From assembly GCF_019977275.1 (NCBI RefSeq), contig NZ_AP024650.1:1240001-1304000 (forward strand): a DNA stretch of 64,000 bases, in the 5' to 3' direction. The notes under the pieces are model-generated. The model did not search any database and was not told the origin of the DNA. It was given only the letters and a program-made list of their open reading frames with translations. Every line of letters starts with the position of its first letter. Position 1 is the stretch's first letter. The stretch is from Arthrobacter sp. StoSoilB19. Its GTDB lineage: Bacteria; Actinomycetota; Actinomycetes; Actinomycetales; Micrococcaceae. The translations under genes were made by a program, and so were the position numbers. Below, piece after piece: positions 7,606-16,189 of the stretch.

Positions 7606-8892
7606 TCAGGCTTCCCTGGCGATCGCTTCCTTGGTGGAGGTGGTTTCGTCGGGCTGAAGAGGGTTGCTGGGGCCGCCGCCGGAGGAGCGGTTGAAGTTCC
7701 TGGTCAGCATGCCAATGATCGACGTCTTGCCCTGGGACTTGTTGTAAACATCGAATGCGACCGCGATCAGGAGCACCAGGCCCTTGATGATCTGGGTCAG
7801 GTCTGCACCGACGCCGAGAAGCTGGAGGCCGTTGTTCAGGACGGCCATGACCAGGCCACCGATGATGGACCCAATCACCGTGCCCACGCCGCCGGTAACG
7901 GCCGCGCCGCCGATGAAGACTGCGGCGATGGCATCAAGTTCCCAACCGACGCCGTCGAAGGGACCCGATGCAGTGGAACGGCCAACGAAGATCATGCCGG
8001 CCAGGCCGGCCAGGATGGACATGTTCATCATCACCAGGAAGTTGACCTTCTTGGACTGGACGCCGGACAGCTCTGCCGCATGGCGGTTGCCACCCACTGC
8101 GTAGACGTGGCGGCCGATGATCGTCCGGGAGGAGATGAAGCCGTAGATCAGGACAAGGACGGCCAGGATGAGGCCGGGGATGGGGAAGGAAGTACCAGGG
8201 CGGCCCGTGGCGAACAGGTACGTGGCGTACAGGATGGCGGCGCAGACGAGGACCAGCTTCAGGACCGTAACCCACATTTCGGGAACTTCGGCACCGAGGG
8301 CATTGGCCCTGGAGCGGGACCGCAGCTCGCTGACAACCACGAAGACGGCGGCGGCAAGGCCAAGCAGCAGGGTCAGGTTGTTGTAGCCCAAGTTGGGCCC
8401 CACCTCGGGGAGGTAGCCGGAGCCAAGGTATTGGAAATCGGCGGGGACCGGGATGGTGTTGGATTTGCCAACGAACTGGTTGAAACCACGGAACAGGAGC
8501 ATGCCGGCCAGCGTCACGATGAACGCCGGGATTCCGACGTACGCCGTCCACCAGCCTTGCCAGGCGCCGATCACCGCGCCCAGCAGCAGACCCAGCAGGA
8601 CCCCTGCGTACCAGGGGATGCCCCAGTCACGGATGGCAAGGGCCACGGTGACGCCGACGAAGGCCGCGACAGAGCCGACGGACAGGTCGATGTGTCCTGC
8701 AATGATCACCAGCACCATGCCGATGGCCAGGATGAGGATGTAGGAGTTGCCGTTGAAGAGGTTGATGACGTTGCCGGGGGTGAGGGTCCGGCCGCTGGTG
8801 GCGATCTGGAAGAAGATGATCAAGGCCACCAGGGCGAAGATCATGCCGAATTGGCGGGTGTTTCCGCCAAACAGCTTTTTGAGGGCGTTCAT
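7606..8892 (-). CDS. mmsB: Monosaccharide ABC transporter permease (MmsB/GguB/XylH-like)
   Basis: This 428-residue polytopic membrane protein of the BPD_transp_2 family carries about ten hydrophobic segments. The conserved GHIDLSVGSVAAFVG segment follows the early TMs, and later comes the permease core AELSGVQSKKVNFLVMMNMSILAGLAGM and AAVTGGVGTVIGSIIGGLV. Its length (over 400 residues) matches the MmsB/GguB/XylH subgroup rather than the ~320-residue RbsC type. It lies between the ATPase and binding-protein genes of the same importer. A charged cytoplasmic tail (NFNRSSGGGPSNPLQPDETTS) ends the protein. Confidence 0.92.
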   Translation of the reverse strand: MNALKKLFGGNTRQFGMIFALVALIIFFQIATSGRTLTPGNVINLFNGNSYILILAIGMVLVIIAGHIDLSVGSVAAFVGVTVALAIRDWGIPWYAGVLLGLLLGAVIGAWQGWWTAYVGIPAFIVTLAGMLLFRGFNQFVGKSNTIPVPADFQYLGSGYLPEVGPNLGYNNLTLLLGLAAAVFVVVSELRSRSRANALGAEVPEMWVTVLKLVLVCAAILYATYLFATGRPGTSFPIPGLILAVLVLIYGFISSRTIIGRHVYAVGGNRHAAELSGVQSKKVNFLVMMNMSILAGLAGMIFVGRSTASGPFDGVGWELDAIAAVFIGGAAVTGGVGTVIGSIIGGLVMAVLNNGLQLLGVGADLTQIIKGLVLLIAVAFDVYNKSQGKTSIIGMLTRNFNRSSGGGPSNPLQPDETTSTKEAIAREA

Positions 8893-8936
8893 GGTGTCAG
8901 TCCTTGTGTCCGGAAGGTTCTGGAATGGCCAGTGGG

Positions 8937-10499
8937 TCAGGCGGCTTTTCGGGGCGCGGCGGAGGTCATCAGTTTCATCAGGCTTTCCTGAGTGGCCTCG
9001 TCCTTGTTCAGGACGCCCGTGATGGCGCCTTCGAAGATCGTGTAGATGCGGTCAGACAGTCCCAGGAGTTCGGGGAGCTCCGAGGAGATGACGATGACCC
9101 CTTTGCCCTGGTTGGCCAGCTGCTGGATGATGCCGTAAATCTCGTACTTGGCCCCGACGTCGATGCCGCGGGTGGGCTCGTCCAGGATCAACAGGTCGGG
9201 GTCGGTGAACATCCACTTGGCGAGCACCACCTTCTGCTGGTTGCCGCCGGAAAGCTTGGCCACGCCTTCCTCCACGGACGGCGTCTTGGTGCGCAGCGAC
9301 TTGCGGTACTGCTCAGCAACCGTGAACTCCTGGTTGGGGTCCACCACGTAGTTGTGGCTGATCTTTCTCAGGTTGGCCGCAACCGTGGTGGTCTTGATGT
9401 CGTCGAGCAGGTTCAGGCCCAGGGACTTCCGGTCCTCGGTGACGTAGCCCAGCCCGGCATCGATGGCCTGCCGGACGTTCTTGAGGGTGACCTCGCGGCC
9501 GTCCTTGTAGATGTGGCCGCTGATGAACCTGCCGTAGGACCGGCCGAAGACGGAGCGTGCCAGTTCGGTCCGCCCTGCGCCCATGAGGCCGGCAAACCCG
9601 ACGATTTCGCCCCGGCGGACAAAGAAGCTGGATCCCTTGCAGACGAGGCGGTCCTGGATGGCCGGGTGGCCCACGGTCCAGTCCTTGACCTCGAAAAACA
9701 CTTCCCCAATCTTGGGCGTGTGCTCCGGGAACCGGGACTCGAGGGTGCGTCCCACCATGCCCTTGATGATCCGGTCCTCGTCAACCCCGTCTGCCTTGAC
9801 GTCAAGGGTCTCGATGGACTGGCCGTCACGGATGATGGTGATGGAGTCGGCGATCTGCTCGATCTCGTTGAGCTTGTGGGAAATGATGATTGAGGTAATG
9901 CCCTTGGCCTTCAGGCCCAGCATCAGGTCCAGCAGGTGCTGTGAGTCCGACTCGTTCAGGGCGGCTGTCGGCTCGTCCAGGATAAGGATCTTCACGGACT
10001 TGTTCAGGGCCTTGGCGATCTCCACCAGCTGCTGCTTGCCGACGCCGATTTCCTTGATGGGGGTGTCGGGGTCATCACGCAGGCCCACGCGCGCCAGGAG
10101 GTCCAGGGACCGCAGCCGGGCTTCAGCCCAGTCGATCACCCCGCGCTTGGTGGGTTCGTTGCCCAGAAAGATGTTTTCCATGATGGACAGCTCGGGGATC
10201 AGCGCGAGTTCCTGGTGGATGATCACGATGCCGGCGTGTTCGCTGGCCCTGATGTCCCGGAAGTGCTGAACCTGCCCCTGGTAGACGATGTCGCCGTCGT
10301 AGCTTCCGTACGGGTAAACGCCGGACAGGACCTTCATGAGGGTGGACTTGCCGGCGCCGTTTTCGCCGCAGATGGCGTGGATCTCGCCGGCCTTAACCCG
10401 GAGGCTCACGTTCGACAAGGCTTTAACGCCGGGGAATTCCTTGGTGATGGACCGCATCTCGAGAATGATCGGATCCGTATGCGTGGTCTGGGACGTCAT
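8937..10499 (-). CDS. mmsA: Monosaccharide ABC transporter ATP-binding protein, tandem ABC domains (MmsA/GguA-like)
   Basis: This encodes about 520 residues from ATG 10499, chosen because it has a GGAGGG Shine-Dalgarno; a longer frame to 10544 does not. There are two ABC domains, as usual in the RbsA/XylG/GguA class. The first has Walker [10 protein letters not shown] (45-53), a degenerate signature ([15 protein letters not shown]) and Walker [12 protein letters not shown]. The second has the typical altered P-loop [10 protein letters not shown], signature LSGGNQQK and Walker [15 protein letters not shown]. It energises uptake by MmsB and ChvE. It is the first gene of the operon, 131 nt downstream of the ROK regulator, with a ROK-type box at 10588-10608 in its leader. 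Confidence 0.94.
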   Translation of the reverse strand: MTSQTTHTDPIILEMRSITKEFPGVKALSNVSLRVKAGEIHAICGENGAGKSTLMKVLSGVYPYGSYDGDIVYQGQVQHFRDIRASEHAGIVIIHQELALIPELSIMENIFLGNEPTKRGVIDWAEARLRSLDLLARVGLRDDPDTPIKEIGVGKQQLVEIAKALNKSVKILILDEPTAALNESDSQHLLDLMLGLKAKGITSIIISHKLNEIEQIADSITIIRDGQSIETLDVKADGVDEDRIIKGMVGRTLESRFPEHTPKIGEVFFEVKDWTVGHPAIQDRLVCKGSSFFVRRGEIVGFAGLMGAGRTELARSVFGRSYGRFISGHIYKDGREVTLKNVRQAIDAGLGYVTEDRKSLGLNLLDDIKTTTVAANLRKISHNYVVDPNQEFTVAEQYRKSLRTKTPSVEEGVAKLSGGNQQKVVLAKWMFTDPDLLILDEPTRGIDVGAKYEIYGIIQQLANQGKGVIVISSELPELLGLSDRIYTIFEGAITGVLNKDEATQESLMKLMTSAAPRKAA

Positions 10500-10587
10500 G
10501 AACCCTAACCCTCCAATGCAATGACTTCTTTGTCCGGCCGGCAAAGCGCAGGGCCGTCTGAACCAAAAGTAAACTGGATCACAGCTG

Positions 10588-10608
10588 TTGTCGTCAAGTC
10601 TTTAACGC
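10588..10608 (-). promoter_or_regulatory. Putative ROK operator/-35 box upstream of mmsA
   Basis: The plus-strand pattern TTGT-n-GTCAAG-nnn-TTAACGC occurs here and, with identical spacing, at 11849-11869 upstream of the ROK gene. Read on the minus strand it contains GTTAA-n4-TTGAC, an imperfect palindrome whose TTGAC half can serve as a -35 element. It lies about 90-110 nt before the mmsA start. Regulator assignment is inference. Confidence 0.6.
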
Positions 10609-10630
10609 AATTGCTGGGTAACGATGTGGT

Positions 10631-11821
10631 CTACGGCTTGCGGATTCCGGCGTGCTGGAAGACCAGGGCGGCCGCGCCGAGGGCCTCTGCCCGGTCGCCC
10701 AGGGAGGACATGGTGAGGGTGGTGGTCTCCCCGATGACCGGCACCGCATGCCGGATCAGCCCCCTCCTGATTGGGTCCAGGAGGATGTCCCCCAGGCCTG
10801 CCAGCGGCCCGCCCACCACGATCACCTCGGGGTTTATCAGGTTTGCAACATTGCCCAGTGCCCGGCCCACCGCCAGTCCCGCGTCGTCCACCACACGCAG
10901 GGTGGCGGAGTCCCTGTTCAGGGCCTTGCGGACAATATCCGCCGGCGTCAACGGCCGGTCCTCGCCCCGGCTGAGGAGCTCAATCATAGTGGTGGTGGAT
11001 GCTATGGTTTCGAGGCATCCGCGGTTGCCGCAGCGGCACACCAGGCCCTGTTCGTGGATGGTGGCATGGCCTATTTCGCCGGTGATTCCAACGTTGCCGT
11101 AGTAAGGCGAACCGTTGAGGATCAAGCCGGCGCCGATGCCGGAACCGATCTTCAGGAACATCAGGTTGCTGACGCCGGAGTGCTGCCCCCAGGTCACCTC
11201 GGACCATGCGCCCAGATTGGCGTCGTTGTCAACGAACACGGGGATTCTCAACGTTTCCTCCAGGTGCTGAAGGATGTTGATGCCCACCCATTCGGGAAGG
11301 ATGGCCCCTTGGGCTACGGTCCCGGTCCGCCGGTCAATGGGGCCCGGAATACCGACGCCGGCGCCCACCACGGAGGTGCGTTCCACCCCGCTTTCCCGGA
11401 GTAGTTTCTCCAGTAGTTCCACCGCTGCATGGATGCCCTCATCCGCCTGGTGGCCCAGCGGGAGCAGCACTGATTCTTCAGCGATGACGTGGTAGCTGAG
11501 CGAGGCCAGGACCACCCGCAGGTGCCGCCGGCCGAAGTCGATGCCGACCGCCACGGCGCCGTTGCTGTTCAGTCGCACATTCAGCGCCCGGCGCCCTGAA
11601 CTGGTTATCGGCTCTGTGGATGCCAGGCCGGAGTCAAGCATGATTTTGACGATGTTCGAGACGGTGGCGGTGGAGAGCCCCGTCTGCCGGGCGAGCTCCG
11701 CCTGCGTGGACGGGCCGCCCATGAGTGCCTCAATAATCCGCTGCTGGTTCAGTTGCCGCAGGGCGGACTGGGACCCTGGATTCTTGGGCTTGCTCCTCGT
11801 TGAGCGCGTGGTTGCGGACAT
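10631..11821 (-). CDS. ROK-family transcriptional regulator (XylR/NagC-like)
   Basis: This is a 396-residue protein from ATG 11821. A winged helix-turn-helix occupies about residues 25-70 (RIIEALMGGPSTQAELARQTGLS ... VSNIVKIM). It is followed by a ROK sugar-kinase fold with the ATP/sugar region VGIDFGRRHLRVVLAS, the DNDANLGAWSE segment and the Zn-binding GHATIHEQGLVCRCGNRGCLE Cys/His cluster. It lies directly upstream of the monosaccharide importer on the same strand and shares a putative operator with it, so it is most likely an autoregulated, sugar-responsive repressor of mmsA-mmsB-chvE. The inducer is unknown. Confidence 0.9.
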   Translation of the reverse strand: MSATTRSTRSKPKNPGSQSALRQLNQQRIIEALMGGPSTQAELARQTGLSTATVSNIVKIMLDSGLASTEPITSSGRRALNVRLNSNGAVAVGIDFGRRHLRVVLASLSYHVIAEESVLLPLGHQADEGIHAAVELLEKLLRESGVERTSVVGAGVGIPGPIDRRTGTVAQGAILPEWVGINILQHLEETLRIPVFVDNDANLGAWSEVTWGQHSGVSNLMFLKIGSGIGAGLILNGSPYYGNVGITGEIGHATIHEQGLVCRCGNRGCLETIASTTTMIELLSRGEDRPLTPADIVRKALNRDSATLRVVDDAGLAVGRALGNVANLINPEVIVVGGPLAGLGDILLDPIRRGLIRHAVPVIGETTTLTMSSLGDRAEALGAAALVFQHAGIRKP

Positions 11822-11848
11822 GCTAAGAAGATTGCCCTATCGCTGCTC

Positions 11849-11869
11849 TTGTAGTCAAGAAGTTAACGC
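11849..11869 (-). promoter_or_regulatory. Putative ROK operator/-35 box upstream of the ROK gene
   Basis: This is the same TTGT-n-GTCAAG-nnn-TTAACGC pattern as at 10588-10608, here 28-48 nt before the regulator's start codon. That position fits a -35 element overlapped by an operator and implies autoregulation. Confidence 0.6.
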
Positions 11870-12060
11870 ATGGCCTGTACGGGCATGCGGGAAATCGGCT
11901 GTCATGAGTACCCTCCGCGGCTTCTGTGCATTCCGTCCCGGCGCGCGGGCGCCCGGGTCCAAACGACCCACAATCCTCCGCTGGCGGCTGGTTAGGCTGG
12001 AACGAGAGATCAGTCGGGCCCAGCCATTTCAGATGGACGGGGATACAGAAGGTGGTAACG

Positions 12061-12918
12061 ATGCTGCTGTCCGTCCTGCAGGCGAACGCCGTGGTCCTGG
12101 ACGTCGAGGCCAATCTTCGGACCATCGACGACGCCGCCACCCGGGCTGCCCGTGCCGGTGCCCACCTGCTCCTGACGCCGGAGCTTTTCCCCGTGGGCTA
12201 CGCCCCGCTGCGGGTGCGCGGCGACCTGGACCCGGCAACCCTTCCCGCTATCCGCGAACGGCTGGCTGATATCGCCCGCCGTAACAGGATTGCCCTTGTC
12301 TACAGCCTGCCCGCCGAAGCGGCTGGGGACGGTGCGGGCGCTGGGGTCGCCGGCAGCCCCGCGTGGCACATTACAGCGACCCTGGTTGATGCCACGGGCA
12401 CCGAACTCCTCAGGTATGCCAAGGTGCATCTGTTCGGCAATGAGGAACGCAAGGCGTTCGTGGCAGCCGCGCAACCTCCCGCCGTCGTGGATTTCGAGGG
12501 TGTCCGCACCTCCCTGCTGATCTGCTACGACATCGAGTTCCCCGAGGCCGCCCGGGCAGCGGCGGCCCGCGGCGCGGAACTGCTCCTGGTCCCCACTGCC
12601 CTGTCGGCCGGTTACGACGCCGTGCCCCGGGTACTCATCCGGGCGCGGGCGCTGGAAAGCCAACTTCATGTTGCCTATGCCAACCACTGTGGGGTCGAGG
12701 ACGCCTACACTTTCGGCGGCGGAAGCGTGGTGGCGGGACCCGACGGCAGGCTCCTCGCCGAAGCAGCGGACACCCCTGCAGTGCTTTTCGCGGAGATAGG
12801 CCCTGATGCGGTGCGCGCAGCCAGGGACGAGGTGCCGTACCTGCGGGAACGCCGGCCGGAGCTTTACCGGGAGTGGGAGGCCGGCCTGGCGCGGGAAGCA
12901 GGCCAGCAGGGCGGATGA
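12061..12918 (+). CDS. Carbon-nitrogen hydrolase (nitrilase superfamily amidase)
   Basis: This encodes 285 residues from ATG 12061, preceded by AAGGTGG. An upstream extension to 11926 has no support. The Glu-Lys-Cys triad of the superfamily is present: E41 in LLTPELFPVGY, K121 in YAKVHLFGNEE and C155 in SLLICYDIEFPEAAR. The length and the CYDIEFPE signature fit aliphatic or aryl amidases and omega-amidases better than true nitrilases. It converges on a PucR-type regulator, beyond which lie an APC permease and a monooxygenase-like flavoenzyme that would make an amide. A role in hydrolysing that amide is therefore plausible but inferred. Confidence 0.87.
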   Translation: MLLSVLQANAVVLDVEANLRTIDDAATRAARAGAHLLLTPELFPVGYAPLRVRGDLDPATLPAIRERLADIARRNRIALVYSLPAEAAGDGAGAGVAGSPAWHITATLVDATGTELLRYAKVHLFGNEERKAFVAAAQPPAVVDFEGVRTSLLICYDIEFPEAARAAAARGAELLLVPTALSAGYDAVPRVLIRARALESQLHVAYANHCGVEDAYTFGGGSVVAGPDGRLLAEAADTPAVLFAEIGPDAVRAARDEVPYLRERRPELYREWEAGLAREAGQQGG

Positions 12919-12924
12919 CCGCCT

Positions 12925-14553
12925 TCAGGCGCCGTTTCCCGCCGCCCCGCCGGTCAGCCCTTCGGTGTACTGCAGCGCAATCCAGAGCTCAGCCCGCACC
13001 TGCGCCTGGTTGAGGTCCATCCCCAGCAGGTCGGCAATGACGCCGATCTGCCGCCGCACGCTGTTGCGGTGCAGCCCCAGCAGCTTGGCGGAACCATCCC
13101 AGCTGCCGTTTTCGCCAAGCCAGCCACGCAGGACGGCCAGCAGCGGATCGCGCCGGTCCGGTTCGAGCGCCAGGACAGGATGCAGGAGCCGCTCGGCCAG
13201 CAAGGTTCCGGCCTCACGGCCCAGCAGGCCCGTGACCGACCAGGACACCTCGTCGGCCCGCAGGCTCTGTCCACTTCGCTGGACCCGGCTGCGCAGGGAC
13301 GTGGCCCGTTGGTACGCGGCGGGAAGGCTGGTCAGCTCGGTGGGTTCGCCGATCACCAGGCGCCAGCCGAGCCTCTCGACGTCGGCAAGCAGCGCGTCGT
13401 CCACCTTGAGCCGGGTCAGCGCGGCGAACCCGTAGTCGGTGATCTCCACCAGCTTGGTGTCGAACATGCGCCGCCACTGCAGCAGTTCCCTGACGGGGCT
13501 GTCTCCCGCCGGCCACTCCGGGGCATCCACCTTGACGCCTTGAAGCACGCGGATGGGCGCGGACCGGGTGGAAGACAGGCTCTGCGCCAGCAGGTCCTTG
13601 AGCCCGTTGACGTGCTTGCTCCCGCCGGTGGTGAGGCTCTCGGGGTGCAGCAGGACGGCGGTGGCCAGCTGGCTGGGGGCGAGCGAGCCACTGGTTCGCT
13701 GCCGGACCAGCAGCTCCAGCAGTCCGACGGCGGACTGGACCACGTTGTTCTGGGCGGGGGTCAGCGGATCGTCCGAGCCCAGGATCAGGGCACCGAGGTT
13801 GGCGTCCCTGGTGCTCCGCAGCGGATGGCCCACCACCAGCGCCGAGCCGGGCTGGTCAAAGCCGTCCATTTCCACCCGGGGGCCACGGCCGGACAGCAGC
13901 CGTTCCAGCATGGGTTCCAGCAGGGAAAGTTCGACGGCGGTGCTGCCGCCGGCGCTGGTGCCCCGGGCCCGGACCCGGCCGTCCGCTCCCACCATCACGG
14001 CCCACACGGGCACGCGCTGGACCAGCGCAGCCAGCAGTTCGTGCTCCGGTTTGGGGGAGAGGACGGCGCGCATGAGCTGCCGGTTGGTCTCTGCCAGCTG
14101 CCGGAAGACCCTGGCGTTGTCGGTTTCCAGGAGCTGGGAAAACTGCAGGCCGATCGCCGCGAAGGGAAGCGACTCGGGCACCTCGAACAAGGTGAGGTTG
14201 TGCCGCCGGCACGCGTCGAGGACCACCTCCGGGACGGCGTCGAAGTACGGCCTGATCCCGAAGCCCAGGGCCGCCACCTTGGCCTCCACCAGCCGGCGGA
14301 CATAGGCGTCCACGCTGGCGGGTGATCCCCCGTCACCAAGGAAGGGGAGGCCGGCGGTGAGCAGGAATTCCCCCTCCGGAAGGTAGGGCGTGGGGTCCTC
14401 CAGCTCACTGGGCTCAACCCACCGCAGCAGCCGGCCGCCGCTGCCGCCGTCGTGAAGCACTGTCAACAGCGGCGGCAGCTGGTCGAGGAACTGCTGGAGG
14501 GTGACGAAGCTCAGCCGTCCTGACGTGGCCGGCTCAGCCGACATCATGTGCAT
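12925..14553 (-). CDS. PucR-family transcriptional regulator
   Basis: This encodes about 542 residues. The N-terminal PucR purine-catabolism-type ligand domain (LQQFLDQLPPLLTVLHDGG onward, ~15-130) is followed by a GGDEF-like/CdaR central region. The C-terminal PucR helix-turn-helix has the form SAKLLGLHRNSVRRQIGVIADLLG, near residues 485-510. Such proteins are usually activators or repressors of nitrogen-compound catabolic genes. It is divergent from the APC permease gene with a ~109-nt gap and converges on the amidase with a 6-nt gap, so it likely controls both flanking units. Start choice is uncertain: ATGs at 14553, 14547 and 14544 are close together. Confidence 0.88.
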   Translation of the reverse strand: MHMMSAEPATSGRLSFVTLQQFLDQLPPLLTVLHDGGSGGRLLRWVEPSELEDPTPYLPEGEFLLTAGLPFLGDGGSPASVDAYVRRLVEAKVAALGFGIRPYFDAVPEVVLDACRRHNLTLFEVPESLPFAAIGLQFSQLLETDNARVFRQLAETNRQLMRAVLSPKPEHELLAALVQRVPVWAVMVGADGRVRARGTSAGGSTAVELSLLEPMLERLLSGRGPRVEMDGFDQPGSALVVGHPLRSTRDANLGALILGSDDPLTPAQNNVVQSAVGLLELLVRQRTSGSLAPSQLATAVLLHPESLTTGGSKHVNGLKDLLAQSLSSTRSAPIRVLQGVKVDAPEWPAGDSPVRELLQWRRMFDTKLVEITDYGFAALTRLKVDDALLADVERLGWRLVIGEPTELTSLPAAYQRATSLRSRVQRSGQSLRADEVSWSVTGLLGREAGTLLAERLLHPVLALEPDRRDPLLAVLRGWLGENGSWDGSAKLLGLHRNSVRRQIGVIADLLGMDLNQAQVRAELWIALQYTEGLTGGAAGNGA

Positions 14554-14662
14554 TAAGTCTCATGATGGATCACTATAAGTCATTTTGCACCGCGCTGAGA
14601 GTTGGCTCACATGCCAACCTTGGGAAGGGGAAACCGACAACTACTCTGAAGGGACGTCAACG

Positions 14663-16189
14663 GTGACTGTGCCTGTGACCACCGAACAAACTCTTGTGCC
14701 AAGCGGCGTGCGGCCCAGCCTCCGGACACAGCTGCTGCGCCGTAAACCGATCGGCCAGATGGTAAGCGAGGCCGGAACAGGCCAGGACGGCACTGGACTG
14801 GTTCGCAGTTTCGGCATCCTCCACCTGACCATGATCAGCGTGGGCGCCACCCTGGGGACCGGCATCCTGGTGATCCTTGGCGAGTCGGTTCCGTTGGCAG
14901 GCCCGGCCATCTGGATCTCTTTCGTCATCGCCGGCCTGGCCGCGCTGCTCTCCGCGGTGTCCTACGCCGAAATGGCAGGCCTGGTCCCCGTCGCGGGCTC
15001 CAGCTACTCCTACTCCTACGCCACCATGGGCGAGGGAATGGCCTGGATCTGCGGGTGGTGCCTTGTCCTTGAATACGCCGTCTCCGTCGCTGCCGTAGCT
15101 GTGGGGGCAGGGCAGTACGTCAACGAGGCGCTGGCAGCGTTCGGCCAGGTGCTGCCCGATGCCATGTCGCAGCCGCCCGGGGACGGCGGACTGGTGAACA
15201 TCCCAGCGGTGGCCATCGTGGTGCTGGCCATGGTCCTGCTGGTCCGCGGCGCCCGTGAAAGCGCCTGGATCAACACCGCCGTCGTCATCATCAAGATCGG
15301 CATCCTGCTGTTCTTCTGCGCTGTTGCCTTTACTGCCTTCAACGCCGGCAACTTCGAACCGCTCCTTCCCATGGGTGCCGCAGGTGTGTCCGCGGCCGCT
15401 TCCCGGGTGTTCTTTTCCTACATCGGTTTCGACGCGGCATCCACTGCGGGCGAAGAGGCCAGGAACCCCAAACGCGATCTTCCCCGCGCCATCCTGCTGT
15501 CCATGGTGATCGTCACCAGCATCTACGTCCTCGTGGCCGTCGCCGCCATCGGTGCCCGGCCCTGGGGCTGGTTCGACGGCACCGAAGCCGCCCTGGTCCA
15601 GATCCTGGAGGAGACCACCAACCAGCCGTGGATCGCCTTGGTCTTTTCGGTCGGCGCTGTCCTTGCGATCGCCAGCATCGTGCTCACGGTCCTGTATGGC
15701 CAAACCCGCATCCTGCTCTCGATGTCCCGGGACGGCCTGGTGCCCGAGGTCTTTGGACGCGTCTCCGCCCGGACCGGCACCCCGGCCGCGGGAACCCTGA
15801 TTGTCGGCACCGCCGTCGCACTCACCGCGGGCCTGGTCCCGCTCGGCGCCCTCGCCGATGCCACCAGCATCGGAACCCTGTTCGCCTTCGCGCTGGTCAA
15901 TGTCGCCGTCATCTACCTGCGGCGCAACCGGCCGGACCTCAAGCGAAGCTTCCGGGTGCCGCTGTATCCCTTGACTCCCGTGCTGGGCACGCTGATGTGC
16001 GCCTACCTGATGGCCAACCTTGGAGCCGATACCTGGGTTGTCTTTGGTGCCTGGATGCTGGTGGGGATCGCCATCTACTTCGGCTATGGACGCCGGAACT
16101 CGAAGGTAGCGGCTCTCAGTGAGCTCGACTACCGTGAACTGACCGCCAAGGCCCCACGCCAGGAACCTGTGAAAGCAGAACTATCATGA
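14663..16189 (+). CDS. APC-superfamily amino-acid permease
   Basis: This encodes about 508 residues from GTG 14663, which has GAAGGGA at proper spacing. A TTG-started longer frame from 14585 is not supported. About 12 TM helices are visible. The first carries the APC signature GATLGTGILVILGESVPLAGPAIWISFVIAG, and the next has the conserved YAEMAGLVPVAGSSYSYSYATMGE. It resembles the cationic amino-acid/CAT (YfnA) subgroup. Its stop overlaps the start of the flavin monooxygenase-like gene (ATGA), so the two are translationally coupled. The enzyme's amino acid or amine substrate is thus probably imported by this protein. Confidence 0.9.
   Translation: MTVPVTTEQTLVPSGVRPSLRTQLLRRKPIGQMVSEAGTGQDGTGLVRSFGILHLTMISVGATLGTGILVILGESVPLAGPAIWISFVIAGLAALLSAVSYAEMAGLVPVAGSSYSYSYATMGEGMAWICGWCLVLEYAVSVAAVAVGAGQYVNEALAAFGQVLPDAMSQPPGDGGLVNIPAVAIVVLAMVLLVRGARESAWINTAVVIIKIGILLFFCAVAFTAFNAGNFEPLLPMGAAGVSAAASRVFFSYIGFDAASTAGEEARNPKRDLPRAILLSMVIVTSIYVLVAVAAIGARPWGWFDGTEAALVQILEETTNQPWIALVFSVGAVLAIASIVLTVLYGQTRILLSMSRDGLVPEVFGRVSARTGTPAAGTLIVGTAVALTAGLVPLGALADATSIGTLFAFALVNVAVIYLRRNRPDLKRSFRVPLYPLTPVLGTLMCAYLMANLGADTWVVFGAWMLVGIAIYFGYGRRNSKVAALSELDYRELTAKAPRQEPVKAELS

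Noticed and set aside
6462..7694. Plus-strand open frame over chvE
   Set aside because: It is a shadow of a clear lipoprotein gene and has no signal, motif or ribosome site.
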